Numbered from the stretch's first letter, positions 25,672 to 34,646 are shown. The stretch: 64,000 nt of DNA from Intestinimonas massiliensis (ex Afouda et al. 2020) (GCF_900626285.1 NZ_LR131147.1:2415643-2479642); one strand, 5' to 3'. Notes: generated by a model from the letters alone, not told the origin. Translations and numbers: made by a program.

Positions 25672-27714
25672 ATGAATCAATCAGAGGAATTGATGGGTAA
25701 ATATCAGGCTACAGGCCGGGGCTTCGGCTTTTTCATTCCCCAGGACGGCACCAGCCGGGCGGATGACTGTTTCCTGCCGCCCCGGGCCCAGGGCAGCGCC
25801 TGGAACGGGGACACGGTGGCCGTGGTGGTCACCGAGGAGGACCCGGCCACCGGCCGGCGGACGGCCAGGGTGACCCGGGTGGTGGAGCGGGCCAACAAGA
25901 CGGTGATCGGTGTGCTGGAGAAGCACGACCATGCCCTGTGGCTCAAACCGGACAGCGAGCGGCTGCCCGGCCTGATCCAGGTGGTGACCAAACGCCGGAA
26001 CCTGCACTCGGGGGAGCGGGTGGCGGTGTCCATGACCAGCTTCGGCGGTGACCGCCACCCCCCCATGGGCACCCTGAAGGAGACCTTCGGCCCCGCCGAC
26101 AAGCGGCAGAGCGCCGTGGCCGCCATCCTGTACAGCCATGACGTCCACCGGGAGTTTCCGCCGGAGGTGATGGACCAGACCATGGCCATCCCCCAGTTCG
26201 TCCAGACCGCCGCCATGGTAGGACGGCTGGACCTGCGGGACAAGACCGTCATCACCATCGACGGGGCCTCCTCCAAGGACTTTGACGACGCGGTGAGCCT
26301 GGAGGAGGACGGTCAGGGCCGCTGGGTGCTGGGGGTCCACATCGCCGACGTGAGCCACTACGTCCAGCTGGGCACCCCTCTGGACCTGGAGGCCTACGAG
26401 CGGGGCACCTCGGTGTACTTCGCCGACCAGGTGGTGCCCATGCTGCCCGAGGCCCTGTCCAACGGCATCTGCTCTTTGAACCCCCAGGTGGACCGGCTGG
26501 CCCTGTCCTGCATCATGACCCTGGACAAGAGCGGCGCCGTGGTGGATCACAAGATCGCCAAGTCGGTGATCCGGTCCACCGAGCGGATGACCTACGGGGA
26601 CTGCAACAAGCTGCTGGCGGGGGAGGACCCGGCCCTGGCGGTGAAATATGCCCACATCCTGCCCATGCTGAAGGACATGGATTCCCTGGCCAAGGTGCTG
26701 GACGGCCGCCGCCGCCGGCGGGGCGGGCTGGACCTGGAGACCCAGGAGAGCCAGGTGGTGTGCGACGAGAACGGTGAGCCGGTGGCGGTGGTGCTCCGCC
26801 GCCAGGGGGAGAGCGAAAAGCTCATCGAGGCCTTTATGCTGGCTGCCAACGAGTGTGTGGCCGAGCATCTGGCGAAGGCCGGGAAGCCCTGCGTCTACCG
26901 GGTCCACGAAAAACCCTCCCAGGAGAAGACCGACGCCCTGCGGGCCATGGTGGCCCCTCTGGGCTACGACCTGAAGACCGCAGACGGCCCCGGCCTGCAG
27001 AAGCTGCTGGACTGGGCCAAAGGCAAGCCGGAGGAGGGGGCGGTGTCCATGATGGTGCTCCGCTCCCTGATGAAGGCCCGGTATGACGGGGAGAACCTGG
27101 GCCACTTCGGCCTGGCCGCCCCCTTCTACTGCCACTTCACCTCCCCCATCCGCCGCTACCCCGACCTGATGGTCCACCGCATCCTCACTTCTCTTCTGGA
27201 CGGCAAGTGGGACAAGGAGGGCCGGAAGCTCACCGCCGCCGTGCCCCGGGCCGCCCTCCAGTCCTCCCAGCGGGAGCTGGCCGCCCAGGAGAGCGAGCGG
27301 GAGATCGAGAAGCGGTACCTGGCGGAGTATATGACCCACCACATCGGGGAGAAATTCACCGGCTCCATCACCGGCGTCACCCGGTTCGGCCTGTTCGTCA
27401 TGGTGGCCGGCGGGGTGGAGGGCCTGCTGCCGGTGGAGGCCCTGCCCGAAGGCCCCTGGGAGTACGACGAGGCCCGCATCACCCTCCAGGGCCCCAACGG
27501 CCATTACACCCTGGGCATGGAGCTGGAGGTGGAGTGCTCCGCCGCCGACCCGGTGTCCGGCCAGGTGGACTTCATTCTGCCCGGCGGCGTGCCCGTACCG
27601 CCCCGGAAACCCAAAAAGGAGGAGCGGCCCAAGCCCTCTCACCGGAAGGAGGGAAAAGGCCGCGGACGCTCCATGCACGTACCCAGGCGCCGCAAGGGGG
27701 GCAAAAAGCGATGA
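25672..27714 (+). CDS. rnr: Ribonuclease R
   Basis: The 680-aa 3'-5' exoribonuclease has N-terminal cold-shock-like OB domains (about residues 1-175), the RNB catalytic domain (about 198-525) with the metal-binding run DGASSKDFDDAVSL and the HIADVSHYV and RRYPDLMVHR motifs, and a C-terminal S1 domain (about 565-645). It ends in a basic Lys/Arg tail typical of RNase R that helps degrade structured RNA. The start at 25672 has AAGGAA six nt upstream; an ATG six bases earlier sits too close to that box. The stop overlaps the start of nagZ (ATGA). Confidence 0.95.
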   Translation: MNQSEELMGKYQATGRGFGFFIPQDGTSRADDCFLPPRAQGSAWNGDTVAVVVTEEDPATGRRTARVTRVVERANKTVIGVLEKHDHALWLKPDSERLPGLIQVVTKRRNLHSGERVAVSMTSFGGDRHPPMGTLKETFGPADKRQSAVAAILYSHDVHREFPPEVMDQTMAIPQFVQTAAMVGRLDLRDKTVITIDGASSKDFDDAVSLEEDGQGRWVLGVHIADVSHYVQLGTPLDLEAYERGTSVYFADQVVPMLPEALSNGICSLNPQVDRLALSCIMTLDKSGAVVDHKIAKSVIRSTERMTYGDCNKLLAGEDPALAVKYAHILPMLKDMDSLAKVLDGRRRRRGGLDLETQESQVVCDENGEPVAVVLRRQGESEKLIEAFMLAANECVAEHLAKAGKPCVYRVHEKPSQEKTDALRAMVAPLGYDLKTADGPGLQKLLDWAKGKPEEGAVSMMVLRSLMKARYDGENLGHFGLAAPFYCHFTSPIRRYPDLMVHRILTSLLDGKWDKEGRKLTAAVPRAALQSSQRELAAQESEREIEKRYLAEYMTHHIGEKFTGSITGVTRFGLFVMVAGGVEGLLPVEALPEGPWEYDEARITLQGPNGHYTLGMELEVECSAADPVSGQVDFILPGGVPVPPRKPKKEERPKPSHRKEGKGRGRSMHVPRRRKGGKKR

Positions 27715-28946
27715 CAAGGCGCTATTTGCTCCTGCCTGTATTACTGATCGTATTGCTTTTAGTGGCCTGCGGCAGCCAGGAGCCGGTGGTTCTCACTCCG
27801 GAGACGGCAGCACCCACCGCCGCCCCGACGCCGACGCCTACGCCCACGCCGGAGCCCACCCCCACCCCTGACCCGGCGGCGGAGCTGCTGGCGGGCATGA
27901 CGGTGGAGCAGAAGGTGGGCCAGCTGCTGGTGGCGGGTATCAACGGCACGGAGCCCGGTGATGACGGCGCCCGGGCGGTGGCCGATTACCAGGTGGGCGG
28001 GATCATCCTCTTCGGCCGGAACGTGGAGAGCGCCGGACAGCTCACAAATCTGACCAACGGCCTGAAGGAGCTGAACGGGGATTATGTCCCTCTGTTCCTG
28101 TGCGTGGACCAGGAGGGGGGACGGGTGGACCGGATGCCGCCGGAGGTGGCCGATCTGCCCTCCGCCTACGACTATGTCCAGGCCGGGGGAGACCCCCTGG
28201 CCCGGGGAGAGGTGCTGGCGGCCCAGTGCGCCGCCTTCGGGTTCAACCTGGACTTCTCCACCTGCCTGGACGTGTGGTCCAACCCGGAGAATACCGTCAT
28301 CGGGGACCGGGCCTACGGCACCGACTGGGAGACAGTCACCCGGGCGGGGCTGGCGGTGAATGAGGGCCTGGAAGCGGGCCGGGTCATCCCGGTGGTGAAG
28401 CACTTTCCCGGCCACGGGGATACCCTGGCCGACTCCCACGTGGCCCTGCCGGTGGTGGACAAGACGGAGCAGGAACTGTGGCAGAGCGAGCTGAAGCCCT
28501 TCCAGGCCGCCGTGGACCAGGGAGCCCCGATGGTGATGGTGGCCCACATCCTGATGCGTCAGCTGGACCCCAACTACCCCGCCTCCCTGTCCAACCGGGT
28601 GGTCACCGGCCTGCTGCGGCAGGAGATGGGCTTTGACGGGGTGGTGTGTACCGACGATCTCACCATGGCCGCCGTGTCTGACAGCTGCGGCATGGGGGAG
28701 GCGGCGGTGCTGGCGGTGGAGGCGGGCTGCGACCTGCTGCTGGTATGCCACCAGGCGGACAACCTGGCCGCCGCCCGGGACGCCCTGCTGGCGGCAGTGG
28801 ACAGCGGCCGGATCTCCATGCTGCGGCTGGACGAGAGCGTGTACCGCATTTTATCCCTGAAGCTGGACCGGAATCTGACCAACGACCCGGTGGCCGTTCC
28901 CGACATCGACGGCCTGAATGAGCAGATCCAGGCCATTTTACCGTAA
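27711..28946 (+). CDS. nagZ: Lipoprotein beta-N-acetylhexosaminidase, GH3 (NagZ-like)
   Basis: The 411-aa protein starts with a lipoprotein signal (lipobox LLVACG, Cys near residue 19), a Pro-Thr repeat linker (35-55) and one GH3 barrel (about 60-390). The barrel carries the NagZ-type His loop KHFPGHGDT followed by DSH, and the nucleophile Asp in GVVCTDDLTMAAV. It should remove GlcNAc from muropeptides at the cell surface in wall recycling. Its ATG overlaps the rnr stop, so translation is probably coupled, an odd partner for an RNase. A bidirectional terminator follows. Confidence 0.92.
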   Translation: MTRRYLLLPVLLIVLLLVACGSQEPVVLTPETAAPTAAPTPTPTPTPEPTPTPDPAAELLAGMTVEQKVGQLLVAGINGTEPGDDGARAVADYQVGGIILFGRNVESAGQLTNLTNGLKELNGDYVPLFLCVDQEGGRVDRMPPEVADLPSAYDYVQAGGDPLARGEVLAAQCAAFGFNLDFSTCLDVWSNPENTVIGDRAYGTDWETVTRAGLAVNEGLEAGRVIPVVKHFPGHGDTLADSHVALPVVDKTEQELWQSELKPFQAAVDQGAPMVMVAHILMRQLDPNYPASLSNRVVTGLLRQEMGFDGVVCTDDLTMAAVSDSCGMGEAAVLAVEAGCDLLLVCHQADNLAAARDALLAAVDSGRISMLRLDESVYRILSLKLDRNLTNDPVAVPDIDGLNEQIQAILP

Positions 28947-28979
28947 AAAAATCCCGTCCGCACCGCGGACGGGATTTTT
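28945..28979. terminator. Bidirectional terminator between nagZ and rny
   Basis: An 11-bp stem (28951-28961 with 28965-28975) with an A run before and a T run after, shared by the convergent genes. Confidence 0.9.
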
Positions 28980-28986
28980 GCGCTTC

Positions 28987-30531
28987 TTATTTGGCGTAAT
29001 CCACCACTTTGGTCTCCCGGATCATGTTCACCTTGATCTGGCCGGGGTACTCCAGCTCTTCCTCGATCTTCTTGGCGATGTCCCGGGCCAGCAGCACCAT
29101 CTGGTCCTCGCTGACCTTGTCGGGGGCCACCATGATGCGGACCTCGCGGCCCGCCTGGATGGCGTAGGACTTCTCCACGCCGGGGAAGGAAGAGGTGACC
29201 TCCTCCAGCTTCTCCAGACGCTTGATATAGTTCTCCAGGTTCTCACGCCGGGCGCCGGGCCGGGCGGCGGAGATGGCGTCGGCGGCCTGAACGATGCAGG
29301 CCACCACGGTGCGGGGCTCCACGTCGTTGTGGTGGGCCTCGATGGCGTGGACCACATCCTCGTTCTCCCGGTACTTCCGCGCCAGCTCCACGCCGATCTG
29401 CACGTGGGAGCCCTCCACCTCATGGTCGATGGACTTGCCCAGGTCGTGGAGCAGACCGGCACGCTTGGCCTGGGCCACGTCGGCGCCGATCTCAGCGGCG
29501 ATGAGGCCCGCCAGATGGGACACCTCGATGGAGTGGTTGAGCACGTTCTGGCCGTAGCTGGTGCGGTAGCGCATCCGGCCCAGCAGCTTGATGAGCTCGG
29601 GGTGCAGGCCGTGGACGTTGGTTTCGAACACGGCGCGCTCGCCCTCGGCCTTGATGGTGGCGTCCACCTCCCGCTTGGCCTTCTCCACCATCTCCTCGAT
29701 GCGGGTGGGGTGGATGCGGCCGTCCTGGATCAGCTTCTCCAGGGCGATGCGGGCGATCTCCCGGCGGACCGGGTCAAAGCAGGAGACCGTAATGGCCTCC
29801 GGTGTGTCGTCGATGATCAGATCCACACCGGTCATGGTCTCCAGGGTGCGGATGTTGCGGCCTTCGCGGCCGATGATGCGGCCCTTCATTTCGTCATTGG
29901 GCAGGGGTACCACACTGACGGTGGCTTCCGCCACATGGTCGGCGGCGCAGCGCTGAATGGCAAGGGACAGGATCTCCTTGGCCTTCTGGTCGGCCTCCTC
30001 CTTGAACTGAGCCTCGATCTCACGGACCTTCATGGCCGACTCGTGTGTCACTTCCTCGGACAGCTGGTCGATCAGGTAGTTCTTGGCCTCCTCGGCGGTA
30101 AAGCCGGAGATCCGCTCCAGGACCTCCATCTGGGTCTTCTTGACGGTGGCCACCTCTTCCCGGGCCTCGTCCAGCTCGGTTAGCTTCCGCTGCAGGGTGT
30201 CCTCCTTCTTCTCGATGTTCTCAGTCTTGCGGTCCAGGTTTTCTTCCTTCTGCTGGAGCCGGCGCTCCTGCTTCTGCAGGTCGGCCCGACGCTCCTTCAC
30301 CTCGCGCTCATACTCGTTGCGGGCCTGGAGGATCTCCTCCTTGGCCTCCACCAGCGCCTCACGCTTCTTGCTCTCGGCGGACTTGATGGACTCGTTGATG
30401 ATGCGCTTGGCCTCCTCCTCCGCGCTGGAGATCTCCTTCTCGGCGACCTTCTTGCGCCACTGGATGCCGGCGGGGAAGCCTATGGCAAGTGCGACCACAG
30501 CGGTGATCACACAGGCGATGATTGTCTGCAT
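28987..30531 (-). CDS. rny: Ribonuclease Y
   Basis: The 514-aa endoribonuclease initiates bulk mRNA decay in Firmicutes. It has an N-terminal membrane anchor (residues 3-23), a long charged coiled coil (25-200), a KH domain (about 205-270; GRIIGREGRNIRTLE) and an HD domain (about 330-425) with the metal pair in LLHDLGKSIDHE. ATG 30531 is immediately preceded by an in-frame TTG at 30534 that is closer to the GGAGGTG box, so either may serve. The upstream region contains a GAAGAAC/GTTCTTC hairpin (about 30634-30656) and AT-rich promoter-like sequence. Confidence 0.96.
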   Translation of the reverse strand: MQTIIACVITAVVALAIGFPAGIQWRKKVAEKEISSAEEEAKRIINESIKSAESKKREALVEAKEEILQARNEYEREVKERRADLQKQERRLQQKEENLDRKTENIEKKEDTLQRKLTELDEAREEVATVKKTQMEVLERISGFTAEEAKNYLIDQLSEEVTHESAMKVREIEAQFKEEADQKAKEILSLAIQRCAADHVAEATVSVVPLPNDEMKGRIIGREGRNIRTLETMTGVDLIIDDTPEAITVSCFDPVRREIARIALEKLIQDGRIHPTRIEEMVEKAKREVDATIKAEGERAVFETNVHGLHPELIKLLGRMRYRTSYGQNVLNHSIEVSHLAGLIAAEIGADVAQAKRAGLLHDLGKSIDHEVEGSHVQIGVELARKYRENEDVVHAIEAHHNDVEPRTVVACIVQAADAISAARPGARRENLENYIKRLEKLEEVTSSFPGVEKSYAIQAGREVRIMVAPDKVSEDQMVLLARDIAKKIEEELEYPGQIKVNMIRETKVVDYAK

Positions 30532-30721
30532 CAAGGCTGAAACACACCTCCCTTTCTTGGATTTTCAATGTTCGAACTTGGCATATTGAATGGACGCGGC
30601 CGGACAGACTTGTCCAAACCGCACAAAAACCGAAGAACGTACCCCTCGTTCTTCAAAATACTACACCTAAACTATTTTAAGGCCTAACACGTCCTTCTGT
30701 CAAGGAAATTCGTATACGCAC

Positions 30722-30752
30722 AAAAACCCCCGGACCCGTTGGGGCCCGGGGG
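30722..30752 (-). terminator. Terminator of the dCMP deaminase gene
   Basis: A GC-rich hairpin (CCCCCGG with CCGGGGG arms) followed on the minus strand by five T residues, just after the stop codon. Confidence 0.75.
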
Positions 30753-30764
30753 AAAAGAAGCCAA

Positions 30765-31250
30765 TCAGCCCTTCTGCTCCGGCAGGGAGTCGTCCTCCCG
30801 GATCCAGTCCTCTACGTGGACCACGGAGTACTCCGTCTCCGTGTTGCGGATGACCACCCGCTGGATGCCGGCGTTGATGATGAGCCGGCGGCACATGGAG
30901 CAGGAGGTGGAGCCGGAGATGAGGGCGCCGGTGGACGGGTCCACACAGGCCATGTACAGGGTGGCACCCAGGGTCTCGCTCCGGGCGGCGGAGATGATGG
31001 CGTTGGCCTCGGCGTGGACCGAGCGGCACAGCTCGTACCGCTGACCGGAGGGGATCTTCAGAGCCTCCCGGGTGCAGTAGTTCAGATCCACGCAGTTCTT
31101 CCGGCCCCGGGGGGCGCCGTTGTAGCCGGTGGCGATGATCTCGTCGCTCTTCACGATGATGGCCCCGTAGTGCCGCCGCAGGCAGGTGGCCCGCTCCGCC
31201 ACGGTCTGGGCGATATCCAGATAATAATTCTCCTTGTCAATGCGTCCCAT
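30765..31250 (-). CDS. dCMP deaminase family protein (ComEB type)
   Basis: The 161-aa zinc-dependent deaminase has the motif CRSVHAEANAII (His and catalytic Glu, about residue 78) and the paired cysteines of SCSMCRRLI (about 117), plus an extra Cys/His-rich insertion (CVDLNYCTRE) as in dCMP deaminases. It should convert dCMP to dUMP for thymidylate synthesis. It is a single-gene transcript ending in its own terminator. The same family is often annotated as a late-competence protein in Bacillus. Confidence 0.92.
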   Translation of the reverse strand: MGRIDKENYYLDIAQTVAERATCLRRHYGAIIVKSDEIIATGYNGAPRGRKNCVDLNYCTREALKIPSGQRYELCRSVHAEANAIISAARSETLGATLYMACVDPSTGALISGSTSCSMCRRLIINAGIQRVVIRNTETEYSVVHVEDWIREDDSLPEQKG

Positions 31251-31350
31251 AGCCTGTCCTCCTGCGGTTTTTCTCCCAGTATACCGGCTTTTCCCTTCCG
31301 GCGCAAGGGGGTTCCCGTGCTGAATTCACATATTGTTTACGTTTGCTTCC

Positions 31351-31379
31351 TTGACGAAAAAAGCCGCAGGCGGTATCAT
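31351..31379 (+). promoter_or_regulatory. Promoter of the zinc-ribbon membrane protein gene
   Basis: TTGACG (31351-31356), a 17-nt spacer and TATCAT (31374-31379). Confidence 0.7.
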
Positions 31380-31429
31380 AATATTCAGAAAAATTTAATC
31401 TTTCAGGCTGAAGGAGACGACCATAGCTC

Positions 31430-31825
31430 ATGCTCATGAACTTTTTCAGAAAATTGATGTACGGGCGGTATGGCAGCGACCAGCTCTCCTTTTTCCTCCT
31501 CATCGTGTATGTGATCCTGATCCTGCTGTCCGGCCTGCCCCATATGGGCTTCCTCTCCTGGGTGGCGCTGGTGGTGCTGCTGTGGGACGTGTACCGCATG
31601 TTCTCCCGGCGGTTTGACCGCCGGCGGGCGGAAAACGCCCGGTTCCTGGCTATGGCGGGTCCCGCCATCCGCTGGGTAAAGATGCGCCGCACCATCCACC
31701 GGGACAAGGAACACCGTTACTTCAGATGTCCCAACTGCGGGCAGTACCTGCGGGTGCCCCGGGGCAAGGGGAAGATCACGGTGAGCTGCCGCAACTGCGG
31801 CGCCAGTTTTGAGGAGCGAAGCTGA
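31430..31825 (+). CDS. Small membrane protein with C-terminal zinc ribbon
   Basis: The 131-aa protein has two hydrophobic helices (about residues 19-37 and 42-57), a basic stretch (RRFDRRRAENARF) and a C-terminal four-cysteine ribbon (CPNCGQYL and CRNCGASF, about 100-125). Similar proteins are widespread in Clostridia and of unknown function. Possible roles include nucleic-acid or metal sensing at the membrane. It stands alone between its own promoter and terminator. A GGAGA box lies 12 nt before ATG 31430, a slightly long spacing. Confidence 0.75.
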   Translation: MLMNFFRKLMYGRYGSDQLSFFLLIVYVILILLSGLPHMGFLSWVALVVLLWDVYRMFSRRFDRRRAENARFLAMAGPAIRWVKMRRTIHRDKEHRYFRCPNCGQYLRVPRGKGKITVSCRNCGASFEERS

Positions 31826-31840
31826 GTTTTTGCGCCCCCG

Positions 31841-31870
31841 GCCGGCGCGCCACCGGCGCGCCGGCTTTTT
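31841..31870 (+). terminator. Terminator after the zinc-ribbon gene
   Basis: A perfect 11-bp GC stem (31841-31851 with 31855-31865) and five T residues. Confidence 0.88.
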
Positions 31871-31903
31871 GCAGCCTTTCAGGAAGAGAGCGGGTGAAAG
31901 AAA

Positions 31904-32179
31904 ATGAGACAGTGCATGGACGCCGACAACCTCCACCGCCGGCTGAAGAAGATCATCGGGCAGCTCAACGCCATCGACCGGATGGTGGACGAGGATGTGC
32001 CCTGCGAGGAGATGCTCATGCAGATCAATGCCGCCAAGAGCGCCCTCCACAAGGTGGGCCAGGTGGTGCTGGAAGGTCACCTCAACCACTGCGTCCGGGA
32101 CGGCATCGAGCACGGGGACGCGGACAAGACCATTGCCGAGTTTGCCAAGGCCATCGAGCATTTTTCCCGCATGAGCTGA
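31904..32179 (+). CDS. CsoR/RcnR/FrmR-family metal-sensing repressor
   Basis: The 91-aa all-helical protein (DUF156) has the family pattern of an early Cys (VPCEEM, about residue 34), then His and Cys on the second helix (EGHLNHC, about 58-63), a ligand set compatible with Cu(I) or related thiophilic ligands. A basic N-terminal helix (HRRLKKIIGQLNAI) contacts DNA. Usually the neighbouring gene is a copper or metal exporter. Here it is followed instead by two small tandem paralogs, so its target is unclear. Confidence 0.87.
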   Translation: MRQCMDADNLHRRLKKIIGQLNAIDRMVDEDVPCEEMLMQINAAKSALHKVGQVVLEGHLNHCVRDGIEHGDADKTIAEFAKAIEHFSRMS

Positions 32180-32277
32180 AAGGAGCTTTTTTCTCCTTTA
32201 CAGAGGTGCGTTCCGGTGGTAATCTGAAGTCAGAAGGCAGATATCTGCCCCAAACTTTGGAAAAGGAGCGTGAGTTT

Positions 32278-32541
32278 ATGGAAGAAAAAGTCCCTGTCCT
32301 GGCCCGCAGAAAGCTGTTCAGCACCACGTCTGCCCAGGAGGTAGGAAAGATCCGCGCCGCCCTCACCGAAGCGGGCATCCCCTTCCACATCGGCCAGTCC
32401 GATATGACCCCGCCTGTAGGCGTCCACGGTGCGCTGGGCCTCCATGCCGACGCGCCCTTGCCCGCCTATGAGTACACCTTCTACGTCCATAAGGACGATG
32501 TGGAGCTGGCGGAAAGCGCCCTGGCCGGGATCGTGGAGTAG
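32278..32541 (+). CDS. Small protein, tandem copy 1 (DUF2007-like)
   Basis: An 87-aa soluble protein with RRKLFSTTSAQEVGKIRAAL, then TEAGIPFHIGQSD, then a C-terminal YEYTFYVHKDDVELAESAL. The alternation of strand and helix and the phrase 'between residues of an alpha/beta hammerhead' resemble DUF2007 proteins (putative signal-transducing), but this is a weak assignment. A GGAGCGTGAG box precedes ATG 32278. The next gene is a close paralog. Confidence 0.65.
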   Translation: MEEKVPVLARRKLFSTTSAQEVGKIRAALTEAGIPFHIGQSDMTPPVGVHGALGLHADAPLPAYEYTFYVHKDDVELAESALAGIVE

Positions 32542-32565
32542 GCCGCGAGAAAGGAGCGTAAGCCC

Positions 32566-32832
32566 ATGGCTGAGAAAGTGCCCATCTTTTCCCGCAGGAA
32601 ACTGTTCAGCACCACGTCCTCCCAGGAGGTGGGAAAGATCCGCGCCGCCCTCACCCAGGCGGGCATCCCGTTTCACATCGGCCAGTCTGACCTGACCCCG
32701 CCTCTAGGGAAAGGAGGGCGGCTAGCGCTCCATTATGAAGCGCACCTTCCCTTCTATGAATACACCTTCTATGTCCACAAGGACGACTTGGAAATGGCGC
32801 AATCCGCCTTGGACGGAGCTTCCTTGGAATGA
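32566..32832 (+). CDS. Small protein, tandem copy 2 (DUF2007-like)
   Basis: An 88-aa paralog of the preceding gene: residues 9-45 differ at only a few positions (RRKLFSTTSSQEVGKIRAAL), while the central loop has diverged (GKGGRLALHYEAHLP against VHGALGLHADAPLP). The DNA is also highly similar, so the duplication is recent. It lies 24 nt after copy 1 with AAAGGAGCG upstream, and a shared terminator follows. Function unknown. Confidence 0.65.
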   Translation: MAEKVPIFSRRKLFSTTSSQEVGKIRAALTQAGIPFHIGQSDLTPPLGKGGRLALHYEAHLPFYEYTFYVHKDDLEMAQSALDGASLE

Positions 32833-32842
32833 GCGACCAAAC

Positions 32843-32874
32843 AAAAACTGCCGCACATCGTGCGGCAGTTTTTT
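32843..32874. terminator. Bidirectional terminator between the tandem genes and mnmE
   Basis: An 11-bp stem (32846-32856 with 32860-32870) flanked by A and T runs; it overlaps the mnmE stop codon. Confidence 0.88.
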
Positions 32875-34243
32875 ATTTCCCCACGCAGAAGCGCTCAAAG
32901 ATCCGGGCGGTCACGTCCTCCCGCAGGTTGGCGCCGGTGAGCTCGCCCAGGGCCGACAGGGCCTCCTCCACGTCGGTGAGCAGGGCGTCGGGGGTAATCC
33001 CCGCCGCCAGGCTGTCCTCCGCCCTGGCCACGTCCTCCAGGGCCCGCCGGGCGGCGTCCGCCTGCCGCAGGTTGGTGAGCAGCTCCCCGGCCGCCCCCTG
33101 GTTCCCGGCGGGGAAGAACCGCTCCACCGCCTCTGCCAGCTCGTCCAGCCCCTGGCCGGTCTTGACGCTGACCTCCACCACCGGAGGCATGGGGTCCAGA
33201 GTAAGGACGGGAACGGGGGCGGAGGGCAGGTCCCCCTTGGTCCACACCAGGATGGTGGGGGCGTGGGTCATGGCCTCCTCCAGCAGATGGGCGTCCTCCT
33301 CCGTAAAGGGCACCGAGCCGTCGCACAGCAGCAGCACCAGGGCGGCCTCTTCCAGGGCGGCCCGGCTCCGCTCCACCCCGATGCGCTCCACCTCGTCCGC
33401 CGTCTCCCGGATGCCGGCGGTGTCGATGACCCGCAGGGTCACGTTCCCCAGCCGGCAGCGGGCCTCCACCGTGTCCCGGGTGGTGCCGGGCACAGACGTG
33501 ACGATGGCCCGCTCATACCCAGCCAGGGCGTTGAGCAGGGAGGACTTGCCCGCGTTGGGCCGGCCGATAAGGGCGCAGGGGATGCCCCCCGCCAGATACC
33601 GGCCCCGGTCGTAGGTGGCCAGCAGGGCGGACAGAGCCGTTTTGGCCTGCTCCAGACCCTTGTGGATGGTGTCCGCCCGGAAGGGGTCAATGTCCTCGTC
33701 CGGGTAGTCCAGCACCGCGTGGAAGTGGGCCAGCAGGTCCACCAAACCGTCGTAGATCCCCTGCACCCGGCGGCTCAGGGCCCCGGACAGCTGCCCGGCG
33801 GCCTGGTGGACGGCGGCGGGGGTCTCCGCGTCGATCAGATCGGCCACCGCCTCCGCCTGGGTCAGGTCCAGCCGTCCGTTGAGCAGGGCCCGCTTGGTGA
33901 ATTCCCCCGGTCCCGCCTGCCGCACGCCCTGGGCAAACAGCGCCTCCAGCCCCAGGGCCAGCACCATGGGGGAGCCGTGGCACTGGAGCTCCGCCGTGTC
34001 CTCCCCGGTGTAGCTGTGGGGGCCGTGGGAGATGGTGGCCAGAGCCTGGTCGATGGGGATACCGTCCGCCCCCAGCAGGGTGCCGTATACCAGCCTGCGG
34101 TCCCCGTAGGACCGCAGGTCCCGCCCGCCGGCGGGGCGGAACACGGCGGCGGCGGCGGCTATGGCTCCGGGGCCGGAGAGACGCAGGATGCCGATGGCCC
34201 CGGGGGCCGGACCGGTGGCGATGGCGGCGATGGTATCGGACAT
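32873..34243 (-). CDS. mnmE: tRNA uridine-5-carboxymethylaminomethyl modification GTPase MnmE
   Basis: The 456-aa protein has the N-terminal folate-binding domain (residues 1-118; IAAIATGPAPGAIGILRLSG, GEFTKRALLNGRLDLTQAEA), a helical domain, an inserted G domain (about 218-375; G1 GRPNAGKSSLLNAL, G3 DTAGI, G4 TKGD) and the C-terminal catalytic CVGK motif (FERFCVGK). With MnmG it modifies U34 of several tRNAs. In many Firmicutes it lies next to yidC-jag and mnmG near the origin. Here it stands alone, with a DnaA-box-like cluster about 130 bp upstream. Confidence 0.97.
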   Translation of the reverse strand: MSDTIAAIATGPAPGAIGILRLSGPGAIAAAAAVFRPAGGRDLRSYGDRRLVYGTLLGADGIPIDQALATISHGPHSYTGEDTAELQCHGSPMVLALGLEALFAQGVRQAGPGEFTKRALLNGRLDLTQAEAVADLIDAETPAAVHQAAGQLSGALSRRVQGIYDGLVDLLAHFHAVLDYPDEDIDPFRADTIHKGLEQAKTALSALLATYDRGRYLAGGIPCALIGRPNAGKSSLLNALAGYERAIVTSVPGTTRDTVEARCRLGNVTLRVIDTAGIRETADEVERIGVERSRAALEEAALVLLLCDGSVPFTEEDAHLLEEAMTHAPTILVWTKGDLPSAPVPVLTLDPMPPVVEVSVKTGQGLDELAEAVERFFPAGNQGAAGELLTNLRQADAARRALEDVARAEDSLAAGITPDALLTDVEEALSALGELTGANLREDVTARIFERFCVGK

Positions 34244-34372
34244 GGGATCACCTCAGAAAGAAAATTCGGTTGCTCAGATTATACCAGATTTCGTCCCACT
34301 TGGGGAGGGAAAAACTTTGGCGAAAGCGACGTTACTTTTCCTCTTGACGAGTTTTATGTCAACGATTTCTGA

Positions 34373-34424
34373 ATATCCACAGGGGGTGCAAAACTGTGGA
34401 AAACCATGTGGACAATGTGGAAAA
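34373..34424. other. Cluster of four DnaA-box-like 9-mers
   Basis: ATATCCACA (34373-34381) on the plus strand and, on the minus strand, TTTTCCACA (34395-34403), TTGTCCACA (34407-34415) and TTTTCCACA (34416-34424). Each differs by one base from TTATCCACA. The surrounding 34260-34640 gap is AT-rich compared with the genes. It could be a DnaA-titration or regulatory site, or part of an origin region. Confidence 0.4.
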
Positions 34425-34577
34425 CCATTTATAGGACTGACTTTTACCAAAAGCTTACCAGCAGCCCACAATGTATATTTGCCTGTATACGATCTGTCAA
34501 AAGGAATTTATGGTCGCCACTCCGCCGCCGCTGTCAAATTGGTAAAAAAGATACACCAAATTTAGGCAATGTGACCC

Positions 34578-34606
34578 TTGAATCCCTAGATTTCAGATGC
34601 TAAACT
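34578..34606 (+). promoter_or_regulatory. Promoter of the YczE-type gene
   Basis: TTGAAT (34578-34583), a 17-nt spacer and TAAACT (34601-34606). A related A/T palindrome (CTAAAAAATATTTTTAT, 34617-34633) lies just downstream, as at the permease gene, but with one extra base. Confidence 0.5.
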
Positions 34607-34646
34607 ATTATTAGCACTAAAAAATATTTTTATGGAGGCGATAGAC

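Noticed and set aside
34617..34633. Counting the palindrome in the YczE-type gene leader as a full purine operator
   Set aside because: It has an extra base in the centre and lies downstream of the promoter, so it is noted only as a possible weak relative.
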